Of a stretch of DNA of 64,000 nt, positions 45,238-57,335 are shown piece after piece. The stretch's first letter is position 1; the number at the start of each line of letters is the position of its first letter. The stretch spans positions 42,408,001 to 42,472,000 of the forward strand of contig CM060731.1 in NCBI GenBank assembly GCA_030704615.1. Direction: 5' to 3'. The notes below the pieces were generated by a model, which had not been told where the DNA came from, did not search any database, and worked only from the letters and a program-made list of their open reading frames with translations. This DNA comes from Takakia lepidozioides (lineage: Eukaryota; Streptophyta; Takakiopsida; Takakiales; Takakiaceae). Position numbers and translations under genes: made by a program.

Positions 45238-45962
45238 TGTCGCGCACCTCACTTCGGTAAGCTCCCCTTCAGGTCATAGTTGCTAGCTTGATGCGCGCAC
45301 CTAACTCCCAACCTGGCCGCCTGACCAACTTGGAGCTTCGGCTGCTCACCGGGGCATAACGGTCCCCCTTTGAACTCCCAAAGAACCCTCCACCGATTTG
45401 GAACCAGCAGGAATTCCTTTTGGTAGTTGGCAGTCCGGAATAACTCCTCACTCTTTGGTCGCTTTCCGGCTCGCTCACTTACTCACTAGTTTTTGGTCAC
45501 CAACGGGCTTGCACCGTTCTCGGGTTACTACTCCCTATATATACTTCTGTAGCTGTCCGCAAGGGTTTCACAACCAGCCATGCCATTTTATGGCGAACCA
45601 CCACAAAAACCCTCGACTCCCGGTGATGAGTCGCGGTGAGTCTTGGCCCACTCACCACGGCCCCTATGGACCGTGATGAGTCCCAAGACTCCCCACGACT
45701 CCCACCACGAGGTCTCCACCCCCATGGTGAGTCCTATGCCACCCCCACTAAGTCCCGCTAAGCTACCACCACCCCTTATGGAGCCACCCCCACCGCAACC
45801 CGGTGTGCGGGGCTCCACCTAGTGAGCGCCTCCGCCTCCTTGAGTGCCTTGGGCACTCAAGGGTGCTTTAGCCCCCCATACCTATCGCTGCCGCTGCCCC
45901 CACCACAGGGGCAGCCCCTCATGTGTCCCGACCCCCTGCCCCCAAGGCAAAGGGCCGTGACA
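45238..45962 (-). repeat. LTR of chromovirus B (5' LTR in element orientation)
   Basis: 725 bp, TGTCGCGCACC...GTGACA, closely similar to both copy A LTRs. Confidence 0.9.
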
Positions 45963-46199
45963 TTTATGGTGTCACTTGACCCAAAAGGGCTACTGCCTTC
46001 CGGTAGGAAGGTGAACACCTTTGTAACAACCAACAGGGTGGTTTGAACCCACAACCACTTGTAAGAGGGTATATGCCCTTTCCATGTTGGTTGACCAGCA
46101 AACGTACATACAAACAGACCAGATTGGTAATTATGGAGTTGGTATGTCAACACCAAACCATATTGGCAATTCTGGAGCTTGTATTTCAACACTAGACCA

Positions 46200-47640
46200 G
46201 TAGTAATTCATAGCAATCCACATAGAAAATACCAAGTTACATCCCAAAAGGCCTGGGGGAGCTTCAGAAAACAGTGTGTCGTCTAAAAAGCCCTACCAAA
46301 GTAACACTCGATATTTTAAAAGTAAGAACAGCATATATATGTCTGTTTTACATTCAGTAAGTGGTTCAAAAAGGTATTGCTCGGTGGTTTAGAATAGCTA
46401 GCAGATAATCTGCAGAGTTCCTTGCTTGGTAACATGCTAGCCAAATTTGTCATAAGCTCAAAAAGAACAGCTTGGTACTGCATAGGTTGATTACAGCTTA
46501 AGCACGGCCAGGGGCTTGTGAAGACACGAACAAGTCCCCCATGTGGCTCTGAAAAAACAGGCAGGTCGGAGCATTGTCAAGAGTCTTTAAAGAGTGTAAA
46601 ACAGGGCTGTTTCAAGCTCAGACCCCTAAATTCAATAGGTATGTCCAGCAGGTATAACCTGGTACTTACCAGGCTGAAACATCATGTGCAGGCCTGTGTA
46701 AAATCTCAATAGCAATTTCCAGGTTCAGAGATGGTACTCAGGTATCGTATCAGAATGTAGCCATAGTTTAAACTGGTGTCATGCCAAAGAAGGCACTGAC
46801 TTTCTTAAGATATCGTCCCTGATTCATGTCGTTTACAGACTTGAGCTTTAGATTTTCAACATCAGACCAGGAGTAATTCACAGCCAGAGCACCATAGGGA
46901 GTACAAGGTATTGCCCGAGTACTGCCAAAAACTGCTAGGTACTTACCAAGTTAAAACAAATACTGCCACGTATTTACCAAGTGAAAACAGCAAGTGTAGA
47001 CCTGTTTTCAACCTCAATGAGTAGTACCAGGTCAAGAGATGTAACTCCAGTTCTTTATTAGAATGCCGCCATAGATCAGACTGATGTCATTCCAAAGAAT
47101 TCACTGCCCAGGCAGTATGTATTTTGAAAGAGACAGACAAGACAACTGCTTGGTAGTTCCAAGTAAAAACAGTATGCAAATGTCTTGTTTAACAACCACT
47201 GGGTATTTCCACAGGTACAACTTAGTACTTTTCAGTTTGAAACAGCACCAATCAGACCTGTTTTAGACTCATTCAATAGTTCCAAAGACTCTGCATGGTA
47301 AATTTACAGCAGCCAGTATATAATCTGAGACTCCCAACATGACATATTGCTTGGTAGCAGTGTAAAACGGGGCTGTTTCAGATTCAGAACCCTACATACA
47401 TAGGTATGTCCAGCAAGTATTGCCTGGTACTTACCAAACTAAAACATCATGTGCAGGCCTGTGTTAAATCTCACTGGCAAGTTCCAGGGCAAGAGGTAAT
47501 ACTCAAGTAACTTATCAGAATGCATCCATTGTTTAAACTGGTGTCATGCCAAAGAAGGCACTGACTTTTAAACCAGTTAGTATCCCCAGCATCTTAGCAA
47601 GCTCTAAGCAGGCTCACCGCATGATTCCATTGCCAACTAA
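46200..47640 (-). repeat. Sub-repeat block of an inverted family R copy
   Basis: Degenerate repeats with words GTATGTCCAGCA, GGTACTTACCA, CATCATGTGCAGGCCTGT and GGTGTCATGCCAAAGAA. A block near 46600-46790 recurs near 47370-47560 (spacing about 765 bp). Related to 1-850. No genes. The stretch 45982-46200 before it holds only similar degenerate text. Confidence 0.7.
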
Positions 47641-48300
47641 CAACGGTTGGTTGCAAAAAACAAAAAACAACACGGAGTAGAGGTTGAAATTTTGTTACAT
47701 CCCTCTTTGAAACAGCTTGGAGCAGCGGCCGCATTATCTGAAGACTCCAGATCACGGCCTGCAGGCTTCAAAAGGCGTGTAAGGTGAAGACCCTCACCTG
47801 TGCCCGTCCCAAAAACCACCACATCAAGATGTGTGTTAGTGAGGATGCACGAGGTGAGTAACAGGTCTTCACAGTTGCTATCCATGTCCAACATACAATC
47901 TAAAGCAAGCAGATGATCAAGTATAAATCAGATATGCAATCATCACAAAAGAACCTCAAATTCTTGTGAAGTAGGACGCTTAGCTCCATGTCGTCACGCT
48001 GTTGTTTCATCACCGAATGCATTTACATACAATCGTAGCTAATTGAGATCGATTGCTGGCGCGGGAAATTCAAGGGATCAGCCACCAGCTCGCATCGAGC
48101 ACTTAGCCGCCGTCGCCCTCTCCCAGAGAAGAAGCAAGCACAGATATTGTGCTGTGTTTAGGGCACAGAGGCATAAAACATTCCCACGATTTCATCCACC
48201 AGGGATGAAAATTCGCGCATTATGGTTAGAGTTTTTGGGGTTACATCCAGGATTGATGTAATCTGCCAGGGATGAGAAACCGCATATAACACATGGGGAT
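47640..48300 (-). repeat. Exon-like and TCGTGCT blocks of an inverted family R copy
   Basis: On the minus strand, 47894 to about 47795 reads MLDMDSNCEDLLLTSCILTN then THLDVVVFGTGT before a donor-like GTGAGG. 48050-48250 matches the TCGTGCT block of the array. Together with 46200-47640 this forms an inverted neighbour of the array, as at 1-2900. Confidence 0.6.
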
Positions 48301-48479
48301 AGCTCTCAAGACCAACAAATACTGCTCTCGTTCTTGCTCTCCGCCTGATCTCCTCTCATGCATGACCAAGAAGCGCTCCCCGTGAAGTGATCCCCTTCCC
48401 GTTGCCGCTCTCCTAATCTACCCGCAAGCTGTTCTAACCACCTAACTAACTAACCGTCACCCCTGAAGTAACACGTTCC

Positions 48480-51431
48480 GTCTTTCAATGACAATGACCT
48501 CAGTGGTCTTGTCCATGTCCTGACATGACATGTATATCTTCCCTCTCTTTATCTGATCAGTGTACTTAGTGGTTTTTGTACACACCATCTACCCTTCTCC
48601 TTTCCTGTTTCACCTTCTCATTTTGATGTACTAACAATATTTTTTGAAGGGCCTTGGCAGATAGGCAACAAACACATTCCAAACTGGAATGATGAACTGA
48701 AAGCCCTGGGGTATGAATCTCCCTTGGCCAGGTATGTTCTTCTCCAGCAATAGTATGGTTGATTGATTGGGTATGAAAAGTAAGGCATCCTTGATGATAC
48801 CTGAAATAAGCACAGAGCATCTAAAGGACTTTTGAATGCCGATATTATGAGCTAAGCCCTGGTAAGACAGCTTACGGGAGTATGTGTACACCTTATACAT
48901 GATCCGGTCAATGCACACTACTTTTGTTAGCTAGTCTCATGTAGCCGATGCCTTATATCAGAATCAGATACCTTATGATTGAGTGACTGCCATGTCCTTT
49001 GATCAAGTGCTTCTATACTTCTCTTAGATATGGCTTTGCTCCTTGTGGCACCATAAGAAAATACCCAACTCTAATCTGTTGCTAGAAGATGTTTTGTCTA
49101 TATCACAGGCATGTTACTATAGACCTGAGCTGATGCTGTATCTTGACAAGGTTCCTTGAACGAGGTTCCTTCCCTAGCCTGTTCTTCCCTGTGCAAGAAC
49201 TTATTGAGAAACTGAAAGGTATTTTCTAAAAACTTGTACTTATCCAGAGCTAAGTATACCACTGAACTCTCTGTTCTTTTCTCGTGATACTATACCGGTC
49301 TTGCTATGATACACTTTATGCCAATGTTTCATTCATGACCCGAGGAAGAGAGGATGTAGGATTCTACTCCCTTGGATAATATAATCTAAGGATAGAACTA
49401 CATGGAAGAGGGGAAACCTTATGAGAAGGGGTCTGGTATGCACTCCCTTACGGGGTGAGTGCATACCACACTCACTCCGTAAGGTTCTGCCATGCCAGGG
49501 GATTGGCTGGTGGGTCCCTCTCTCTCCCTCTCTCCCTCTCCCTCTATAACTCTTTGGATTTCATCTGGCCTTAACCTTTTTGAGGCCGGTTATTTGGTTT
49601 TTCATCCCAATCTTTTTTCATCCAAATTTGGCTGATATTATTGTAGGATGATGAAACTTAATGTACAGAAAGCTTGGTTTACCATTTGTTTCTTTCATCT
49701 AAACTGGATGAACTACATGAATAATGGTGACCTATTTTAATCCAAGAGATAGTAATTTTACCATCATTTATTATAAATGATGGCAGTTATAAAACTTGAG
49801 CCTATACCCTAACCCTAAAAGATACCTTTTTATTGGATGTCATCCATTGACAAAGTGCATCTCGTGCTAAAATGCGACTTTTCGTCCACCCTGCATGACA
49901 AATCGAGGAGCTGTGCCCTAAGCGGGCCGACACATTTCACAGCACAGAACTCGTGCTTCAGGGATCCTCGATGATGCGCCGTGTAAATCTGCTCCCCTGC
50001 TGCTACATGGTACTCGTGATGGCTGGCTCTTGGGATGCGCATTGGCGGTTAGGCAGATTCCTCTCTGGCAGGCGACAAAGCGATGATCGCTTTGCTCAGA
50101 CCCTCATGGTTCTTTTTAATTTGCAGCGGCGCTTTTACTCCTCGTTGGGAAGTACTCTATCCCTATTTATCTACATATTACATGCGGCTCTCTTTTTGTA
50201 TGAGCTATTCTCTGTCTGTGAACACTTCTATTTTGATTGCGTTCTGTTGGAGACGATCTGTTGGACGCCATGGCGCAGGGCATACCACAAAACACTCCCT
50301 GCCACTCACCTGATGCATCCTCACTAACACACATCTTTATGTGGTGGTTTTTGGGACGGGCACAGGTGAGGGTCTTCACTTGTGTTGATTTCCTGAAGCT
50401 TGCAGTTCCTATTCTTGCAAATGTGGGTGCTGCTGAGCCTCTTGCCGCTTCAAAACTGCCAGCATACGGATGCAGACCTGCTTCAACTTGGCTCCAATGA
50501 GGATCTACTTCTGCTCCTTACCTTGTTTGTGGTTTCTTGCAACCATATCTACATGGCAGGAGGTAGGGCAGACACGAGAACTCATGGAATACAAATCTAC
50601 CGATTTATCTACTGTTTTTTTCATGTTTCAATGCGGGTATAATGTAGCGGTCGGTACCTTGGCTGCACTGAAATTCGGCTCTACAATGAAACCTCTTGGC
50701 TGGTTATTAAGACGGACTGTTGTGCCTTACTAGACAACACACATTCTGCAAGACCTTCATTTCACTTTGATTTCATATGATGGACTGCAAATAGGGGTTT
50801 TTGAATTACCTTTCTACCCTGGCAGAGCTGTTCTTAAGACCCTGGAATACCACTCCAGACTTGTATCTGCTTCAAAAGACTCGGCCTTGTTTTTATTTTA
50901 TGAATCCTGCTTGTGTCTTATGTCTCGTAAAACAGACATTGTGGTTATTTATAGACTACCAAGCATCACATTGTTGGGCTCTTTTTAGACTACAAACTGT
51001 TTTCTAAAGTACCCCAAGTGATCTCTTGGGACAAAAAATTGGTAAGCTCTATATGGTCTCTTAATATACTCCCTATATTGTGCTTGCTTTGCGTCTCCGT
51101 TGGCCTGCAATAGAAATACCGGATCCAGATGCACCAGTATGGGTTGGCTGGAATATGCTTAAGACATGTATGTCTTAATGTTTCAATTTCAATTTTAAGT
51201 ACTATATGCTTGGCTCTGGAGATTTATCTGCAATCCGGGTTTTTGAAATGAGATTACAATCTACAAGTATGGTGATGAATATCAAACCCATGGCGCTTTC
51301 ATGATATGAATGACCAGGAATCCCGCCCTCCCAGCCTGTTTTTTCAGATACCCTGAAATGTAACAAGGTATTCAAATGAGATGGTTAAAAAAAAAGGGGT
51401 TGTTAGATGGTGCCCTGTAAAGGGCTGCATT
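48480..51431 (+). repeat. Tandem array unit 1 (2952 bp)
   Basis: Unit boundaries are set at GTCTTTCAATGACAATGACC, the first point where units 1 and 2 align. Left of 48480 the sequence differs from a unit end, so the array starts here. Contents: exon-like blocks 48661-48731 (before GTATGT) and 49109-49218 (before GTATTT), a fold-back at 49415-49486, a CT microsatellite near 49518-49552, a telomere-like CCCTAACCCTAAA near 49808, and a block ending in GGGCACAG/GTGAGG near 50362. Frames are short and interrupted by stops, with no recognised domain. Confidence 0.93.
49415..49486. repeat. Competing hairpins in array unit 1
   Basis: TGGTATGCACTC (49434-49445) pairs perfectly with GAGTGCATACCA (49457-49468). 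Alternatively CCTTACGGGGTGAGT (49447-49461) pairs with ACTCACTCCGTAAGG (one mismatch, ending 49484). An outer AACCTTA/TAAGGTT stem can enclose the first form. The structure recurs in all five full units and in the old copy at 1858-1926. Confidence 0.85.
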
Positions 51432-54382
51432 GTCTTTCAATGACAATGACCTCAGTGGTCTTGTCCATGTCCTGACATGACATGTATATCTTCCCTCTCT
51501 TTATCTGATCAGTGTACTTAGTGGTTTTTGTACACACCATCTACCCTTCTCTTTTCCTGTTTCACCTTCTCATTTTGATGTACTAACAATATTTTTTGAA
51601 GGGCCTTGGCAGATAGGCAACAAACACATTCCAAACTGGAATGATGAACTGAAAGCCCTGGGGTATGAATCTCCCTTGGCCAGGTATGTTCTTCTCCAGC
51701 AATAGTATGGTTGATTGATTGGGTATGAAAAGTAAGGCATCCTTGATGATACCTGAAATAAGCACAGAGCATCTAAAGGACTTTTGAATGCCGATATTAT
51801 GAGCTAAGCCCTGGTAAGACAGCTTACGGGAGTATGTGTACACCTTATACATGATCCGGTCAATGCACACTACTTTTGTTAGCTAGTCTCATGTAGCCGA
51901 TGCCTTATATCAGAATCAGATACCTTATGATTGAGTGACTGCCATGTCCTTTGATCAAGTGCTTCTATACTTCTCTTAGATATGGCTTTGCTCCTTGTGG
52001 CACCATAAGAAAATACCCAACTCTAATCTGTTGCTAGAAGATGTTTTGTCTATATCACAGGCATGTTACTACAGACCTGAGCTGCTGCTGTATCTTGACA
52101 AGGTTCCTTGAACGAGGTTCCTTCCCTAGCCTGTTCTTCCCTGTGCAAGAACTTATTGAGAAACTGAAAGGTATTTTCTAAAAACTTGTACCTATCCAGA
52201 GCTAAGTATACCACTGAACTCTCTGTTCTTTTCTCGTGATACTATACCGGTCTTGCTATGATACACTTTATGCCAATGTTTCATTCATGACCCGAGGAAG
52301 AGAGGATGTAGGATTCTACTCCCTTGGATAATATAATCTAAGGATAGAACTACATGGAAGAGGGGAAACCTTATGAGAAGGGGTCTGGTATGCACTCCCT
52401 TACGGGGTGAGTGCATACCACACTCACTCCGTAAGGTTCTGCCATGCCAGGGGATTGGCTGGTGGGTCCCTCTATCTCCCTCTCTCCCTCTCCCTCTATA
52501 ACTCTTTGGATTTCATCTGGCCTTAACCTTTTTGAGGCCGGTTATTTGGTTTTTCATCCCAATCTTTTTTCATCCAAATTTGGCTGATATTATTGTAGGA
52601 TGATGAAACTTAATGTACAGAAAGCTTGGTTTACCATTTGTTTCTTTCATCTAAACTGGATGAACTACATGAATAATGGTGACCTATTTTAATCCAAGAG
52701 ATAGTAATTTTACCATCATTTATTATAAATGATGGCAGTTATAAAACTTGAGCCTATACCCTAACCCTAAAAGATACCTTTTTATTGGATGTCATCCATT
52801 GACAAAGTGCATCTCGTGCTAAAATGCGACTTTTCGTCCACCCTGCATGACAAATCGAGGAGCTGTGCCCTAAGCGGGCCGACACATTTCACAGCACAGA
52901 ACTCGTGCTTCAGGGATCCTCGATGATGCGCCGTGTAAATCTGCTCCCCTGCTGCTACATGGTACTCGTGATGGCTGGCTCTTGGGATGCGCATTGGCGG
53001 TTAGGCAGATTCCTCTCTGGCAGGCGACAAAGCGATGATCGCTTTGCTCAGACCCTCATGGTTCTTTTTAATTTGCAGCGGCGCTTTTACTCCTCGTTGG
53101 GAAGTACTCTATCCCTATTTATCTACATATTACATGCGGCTCTCTTTTTGTATGAGCTATTCTCTGTCTGTGAACACTTCTATTTGATTGCGTTCTGTTG
53201 GAGACGATCTGTTGGACGCCATGGCGCAGGGCATACCACAAAACACTCCCTGCCACTCACCTGATGCATCCTCACTAACACACATCTTTATGTGGTGGTT
53301 TTTGGGACGGGCACAGGTGAGGGTCTTCACTTGTGTTGATTTCCTGAAGCTTGCAGTTCCTATTCTTGCAAATGTGGGTGCTGCTGAGCCTCTTGCCGCT
53401 TCAAAACTGCCAGCATACGGATGCAGACCTGCTTCAACTTGGCTCCAATGAGGATCTACTTCTGCTCCTTACCTTGTTTGTGGTTTCTTGCAACCATATC
53501 TACATGGCAGGAGGTAGGGCAGACACGAGAACTCATGGAATACAAATCTACCGATTTATCTACTGTTTTTTTCATGTTTCAATGCGGGTATAATGTAGCG
53601 GTCGGTACCTTGGCTGCACTGAAATTCGGCTCTACAATGAAACCTCTTGGCTGGTTATTAAGACGGACTGTTGTGCCTTACTAGACAACACACATTCTGC
53701 AAGACCTTCATTTCACTTTGATTTCATATGATGGACTGCAAATAGGGGTTTTTGAATTACCTTTCTACCCTGGCAGAGCTGTTCTTAAGACCCTGGAATA
53801 CCACTCCAGACTTGTATCTGCTTCAAAAGACTCGGCCTTGTTTTTATTTTATGAATCCTGCTTGTGTCTTATGTCTCGTAAAACAGACATTGTGGTTATT
53901 TATAGACTACCAAGCATCACATTGTTGGGCTCTTTTTAGACTACAAACTGTTTTCTAAAGTACCCCAAGTGATCTCTTGGGACAAAAAATTGGTAAGCTC
54001 TATATGGTCTCTTAATATACTCCCTATATTGTGCTTGCTTTGCGTCTCCGTTGGCCTGCAATAGAAATACCGGATCCAGATGCACCAGTATGGGTTGGCT
54101 GGAATATGCTTAAGACATGTATGTCTTAATGTTTCAATTTCAATTTTAAGTACTATATGCTTGGCTCTGGAGATTTATCTGCAATCCGGGTTTTTGAAAT
54201 GAGATTACAATCTACAAGTATGGTGATGAATATCAAACCCATGGCGCTTTCATGATATGAATGACCAGGAATCCCGCCCTCCCAGCCTGTTTTTTCAGAT
54301 ACCCTGAAATGTAACGAGGTATTCAAATGAGATGGTTAAAAAAAAAGGGGTTGTTAGATGGTGCCCTGTAAAGGGCTGCATT
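51432..54382 (+). repeat. Tandem array unit 2 (2951 bp)
   Basis: Almost identical to unit 1. Differences include CTTCTCTTTTCC for CTTCTCCTTTCC near the start and a missing T near 53183 that shifts a frame. Confidence 0.93.
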
Positions 54383-57335
54383 GTCTTTCAATGACAATGA
54401 CCTCAGTGGTCTTGTCCATGTCCTGACATGACATGTATATCTTCCCTCTCTTTATCTGATCAGTGTACTTAGTGGTTTTTGTACACACCATCTACCCTTC
54501 TCTTTTCCTGTTTCACCTTCTCATTTTGATGTACTAACAATATTTTTTGAAGGGCCTTGGCAGATAGGCAACAAACACATTCCAAACTGGAATGATGAAC
54601 TGAAAGCCCTGGGGTATGAATCTCCCTTGGCCAGGTATGTTCTTCTCCAGCAATAGTATGGTTGATTGATTGGGTATGAAAAGTAAGGCATCCTTGATGA
54701 TACCTGAAATAAGCACAGAGCATCTAAAGGACTTTTGAATGCCGATATTATGAGCTAAGCCCTGGTAAGACAGCTTACGGGAGTATGTGTACACCTTATA
54801 CATGATCCGGTCAATGCACACTACTTTTGTTAGCTAGTCTCATGTAGCCGATGCCTTATATCAGAATCAGATACCTTATGATTGAGTGACTGCCATGTCC
54901 TTTGATCAAGTGCTTCTATACTTCTCTTAGATATGGCTTTGCTCCTTGTGGCACCATAAGAAAATACCCAACTCTAATCTGTTGCTAGAAGATGTTTTGT
55001 CTATATCACAGGCATGTTACTACAGACCTGAGCTGCTGCTGTATCTTGACAAGGTTCCTTGAACGAGGTTCCTTCCCTAGCCTGTTCTTCCCTGTGCAAG
55101 AACTTATTGAGAAACTGAAAGGTATTTTCTAAAAACTTGTACCTATCCAGAGCTAAGTATACCACTGAACTCTCTGTTCTTTTCTCGTGATACTATACCG
55201 GTCTTGCTATGATACACTTTATGCCAATGTTTCATTCATGACCCGAGGAAGAGAGGATGTAGGATTCTACTCCCTTGGATAATATAATCTAAGGATAGAA
55301 CTACATGGAAGAGGGGAAACCTTATGAGAAGGGGTCTGGTATGCACTCCCTTACGGGGTGAGTGCATACCACACTCACTCCGTAAGGTTCTGCCATGCCA
55401 GGGGATTGGCTGGTGGGTCCCTCTCTCTCCCTCTCTCCCTCTCCCTCTATAACTCTTTGGATTTCATCTGGCCTTAACCTTTTTGAGGCCGGTTATTTGG
55501 TTTTTCATCCCAATCTTTTTTCATCCAAATTTGGCTGATATTATTGTAGGATGATGAAACTTAATGTACAGAAAGCTTGGTTTACCATTTGTTTCTTTCA
55601 TCTAAACTGGATGAACTACATGAATAATGGTGACCTATTTTAATCCAAGAGATAGTAATTTTACCATCATTTATTATAAATGATGGCAGTTATAAAACTT
55701 GAGCCTATACCCTAACCCTAAAAGATACCTTTTTATTGGATGTCATCCATTGACAAAGTGCATCTCGTGCTAAAATGCGACTTTTCGTCCACCCTGCATG
55801 ACAAATCGAGGAGCTGTGCCCTAAGCGGGCCGACACATTTCACAGCACAGAACTCGTGCTTCAGGGATCCTCGATGATGCGCCGTGTAAATCTGCTCCCC
55901 TGCTGCTACATGGTACTCGTGATGGCTGGCTCTTGGGATGCGCATTGGCGGTTAGGCAGATTCCTCTCTGGCAGGCGACAAAGCGATGATCGCTTTGCTC
56001 AGACCCTCATGGTTCTTTTTAATTTGCAGCGGCGCTTTTACTCCTCGTTGGGAAGTACTCTATCCCTATTTATCTACATATTACATGCGGCTCTCTTTTT
56101 GTATGAGCTATTCTCTGTCTGTGAACACTTCTATTTTGATTGCGTTCTGTTGGAGACGATCTGTTGGACGCCATGGCGCAGGGCATACCACAAAACACTC
56201 CCTGCCACTCACCTGATGCATCCTCACTAACACACATCTTTATGTGGTGGTTTTTGGGACGGGCACAGGTGAGGGTCTTCACTTGTGTTGATTTCCTGAA
56301 GCTTGCAGTTCCTATTCTTGCAAATGTGGGTGCTGCTGAGCCTCTTGCCGCTTCAAAACTGCCAGCATACGGATGCAGACCTGCTTCAACTTGGCTCCAA
56401 TGAGGATCTACTTCTGCTCCTTACCTTGTTTGTGGTTTCTTGCAACCATATCTACATGGCAGGAGGTAGGGCAGACACGAGAACTCATGGAATACAAATC
56501 TACCGATTTATCTACTGTTTTTTTCATGTTTCAATGCGGGTATAATGTAGCGGTCGGTACCTTGGCTGCACTGAAATTCGGCTCTACAATGAAACCTCTT
56601 GGCTGGTTATTAAGACGGACTGTTGTGCCTTACTAGACAACACACATTCTGCAAGACCTTCATTTCACTTTGATTTCATATGATGGACTGCAAACAGGGG
56701 TTTTTTAATTACCTTTCTACCCTGGCAGAGCTGTTCTTAAGACCCTGGAATACCACTCCAGACTTGTATCTGCTTCAAAAGACTCGGCCTTGTTTTTATT
56801 TTGTGAATCCTGCTTGTGTCTTATGTCTCGTAAAACAGACATTGTGGTTATTTATAGACTACCAAGCATCACATTGTTGGGCTCTTTTTAGACTACAAAC
56901 TGTTTTCTAAAGTACCCCAAGTGATCTCTTGGGACAAAAAATTGGTAAGCTCTATATGGCCTCTTAATATACTCCCTATATTGTGCTTGCTTTGCGTCTC
57001 CGCTGGCCTGCAATAGAAATACCGGATCCAGATGTACCAGTATGGGTTGGCTGGAATATGCTTAAGACATGTATGTCTTAATGTTTCAATTTCAATTTTA
57101 AGTACTATATGCTTGGCTCTGGAGATTTATCTGCAATCCGGGTTTTTGAAATGAGATTACAATCTACAAGTATGGTGATGAATATCAAACCCATGGTGCT
57201 TTCATGATATGAATGACCAGGAATCCCGCCCTCCCAGCCTGTTTTTTCAGATACCCTGAAATGTAACGAGGTATTCAAATGAGATGGTTAAAAAAAAGGG
57301 GGGTTGTTAGATGGTGCCCTGTAAAGGGCTGCATT
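54383..57335 (+). repeat. Tandem array unit 3 (2953 bp), mosaic
   Basis: The first part resembles unit 2. From about 56690 it carries variants typical of units 4 and 5 (CAAACAGGGG, TTTTGTGAATCC, CCTCTTAATATAC), indicating exchange between units. Confidence 0.93.

Larger units (their letters stand above)
41322..45962 (-). mobile_element. Ty3/gypsy chromovirus, copy B (internally deleted)
   Basis: Minus-strand element with TTTAT on both sides (41317-41321 and 45963-45967), the same duplication and flanks as copy A. The left LTR is cut to 41322-41589. The right LTR (45238-45962, 725 bp) is complete. Gag and integrase are better preserved than in A, but protease is truncated and the reverse transcriptase core is missing, so the copy is non-autonomous. 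Confidence 0.92.
35044..45981. mobile_element. Composite duplicated segment, copy B
   Basis: This is collinear with 14382-27262 from AAGTCTATTGATTG to GGTGTCACTTGACC. Relative to A it keeps about 390 bp of the methylase-like tail (35443-35830). It has lost about 1.07 kb spanning the left LTR/internal junction (at 41589) and about 1.23 kb of pol (at about 43838). Both losses have a few bases of microhomology at the junction. The shared retroelement site means that insertion came before the duplication. Confidence 0.7.

Noticed and set aside
35036-45979. ACTTGAC as a target-site duplication of segment B
   Set aside because: Copy A has nearly the same bases at its own right end (ATTGACC), so they belong to the segment, and ACTTGAC occurs three times in the left flank.
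14382-45981. Haplotig duplication around the scaffold gap as the whole explanation for A and B
   Set aside because: Similarity stops abruptly at both ends with unrelated flanks, and each copy has its own large deletions. A false duplication would usually extend into shared flanks. It remains possible and needs read support.
49115-49220. Small gene ending QELIEKLK in array units
   Set aside because: The only long frame has an internal stop in most units; the longer frame in unit 6 depends on a local base loss.
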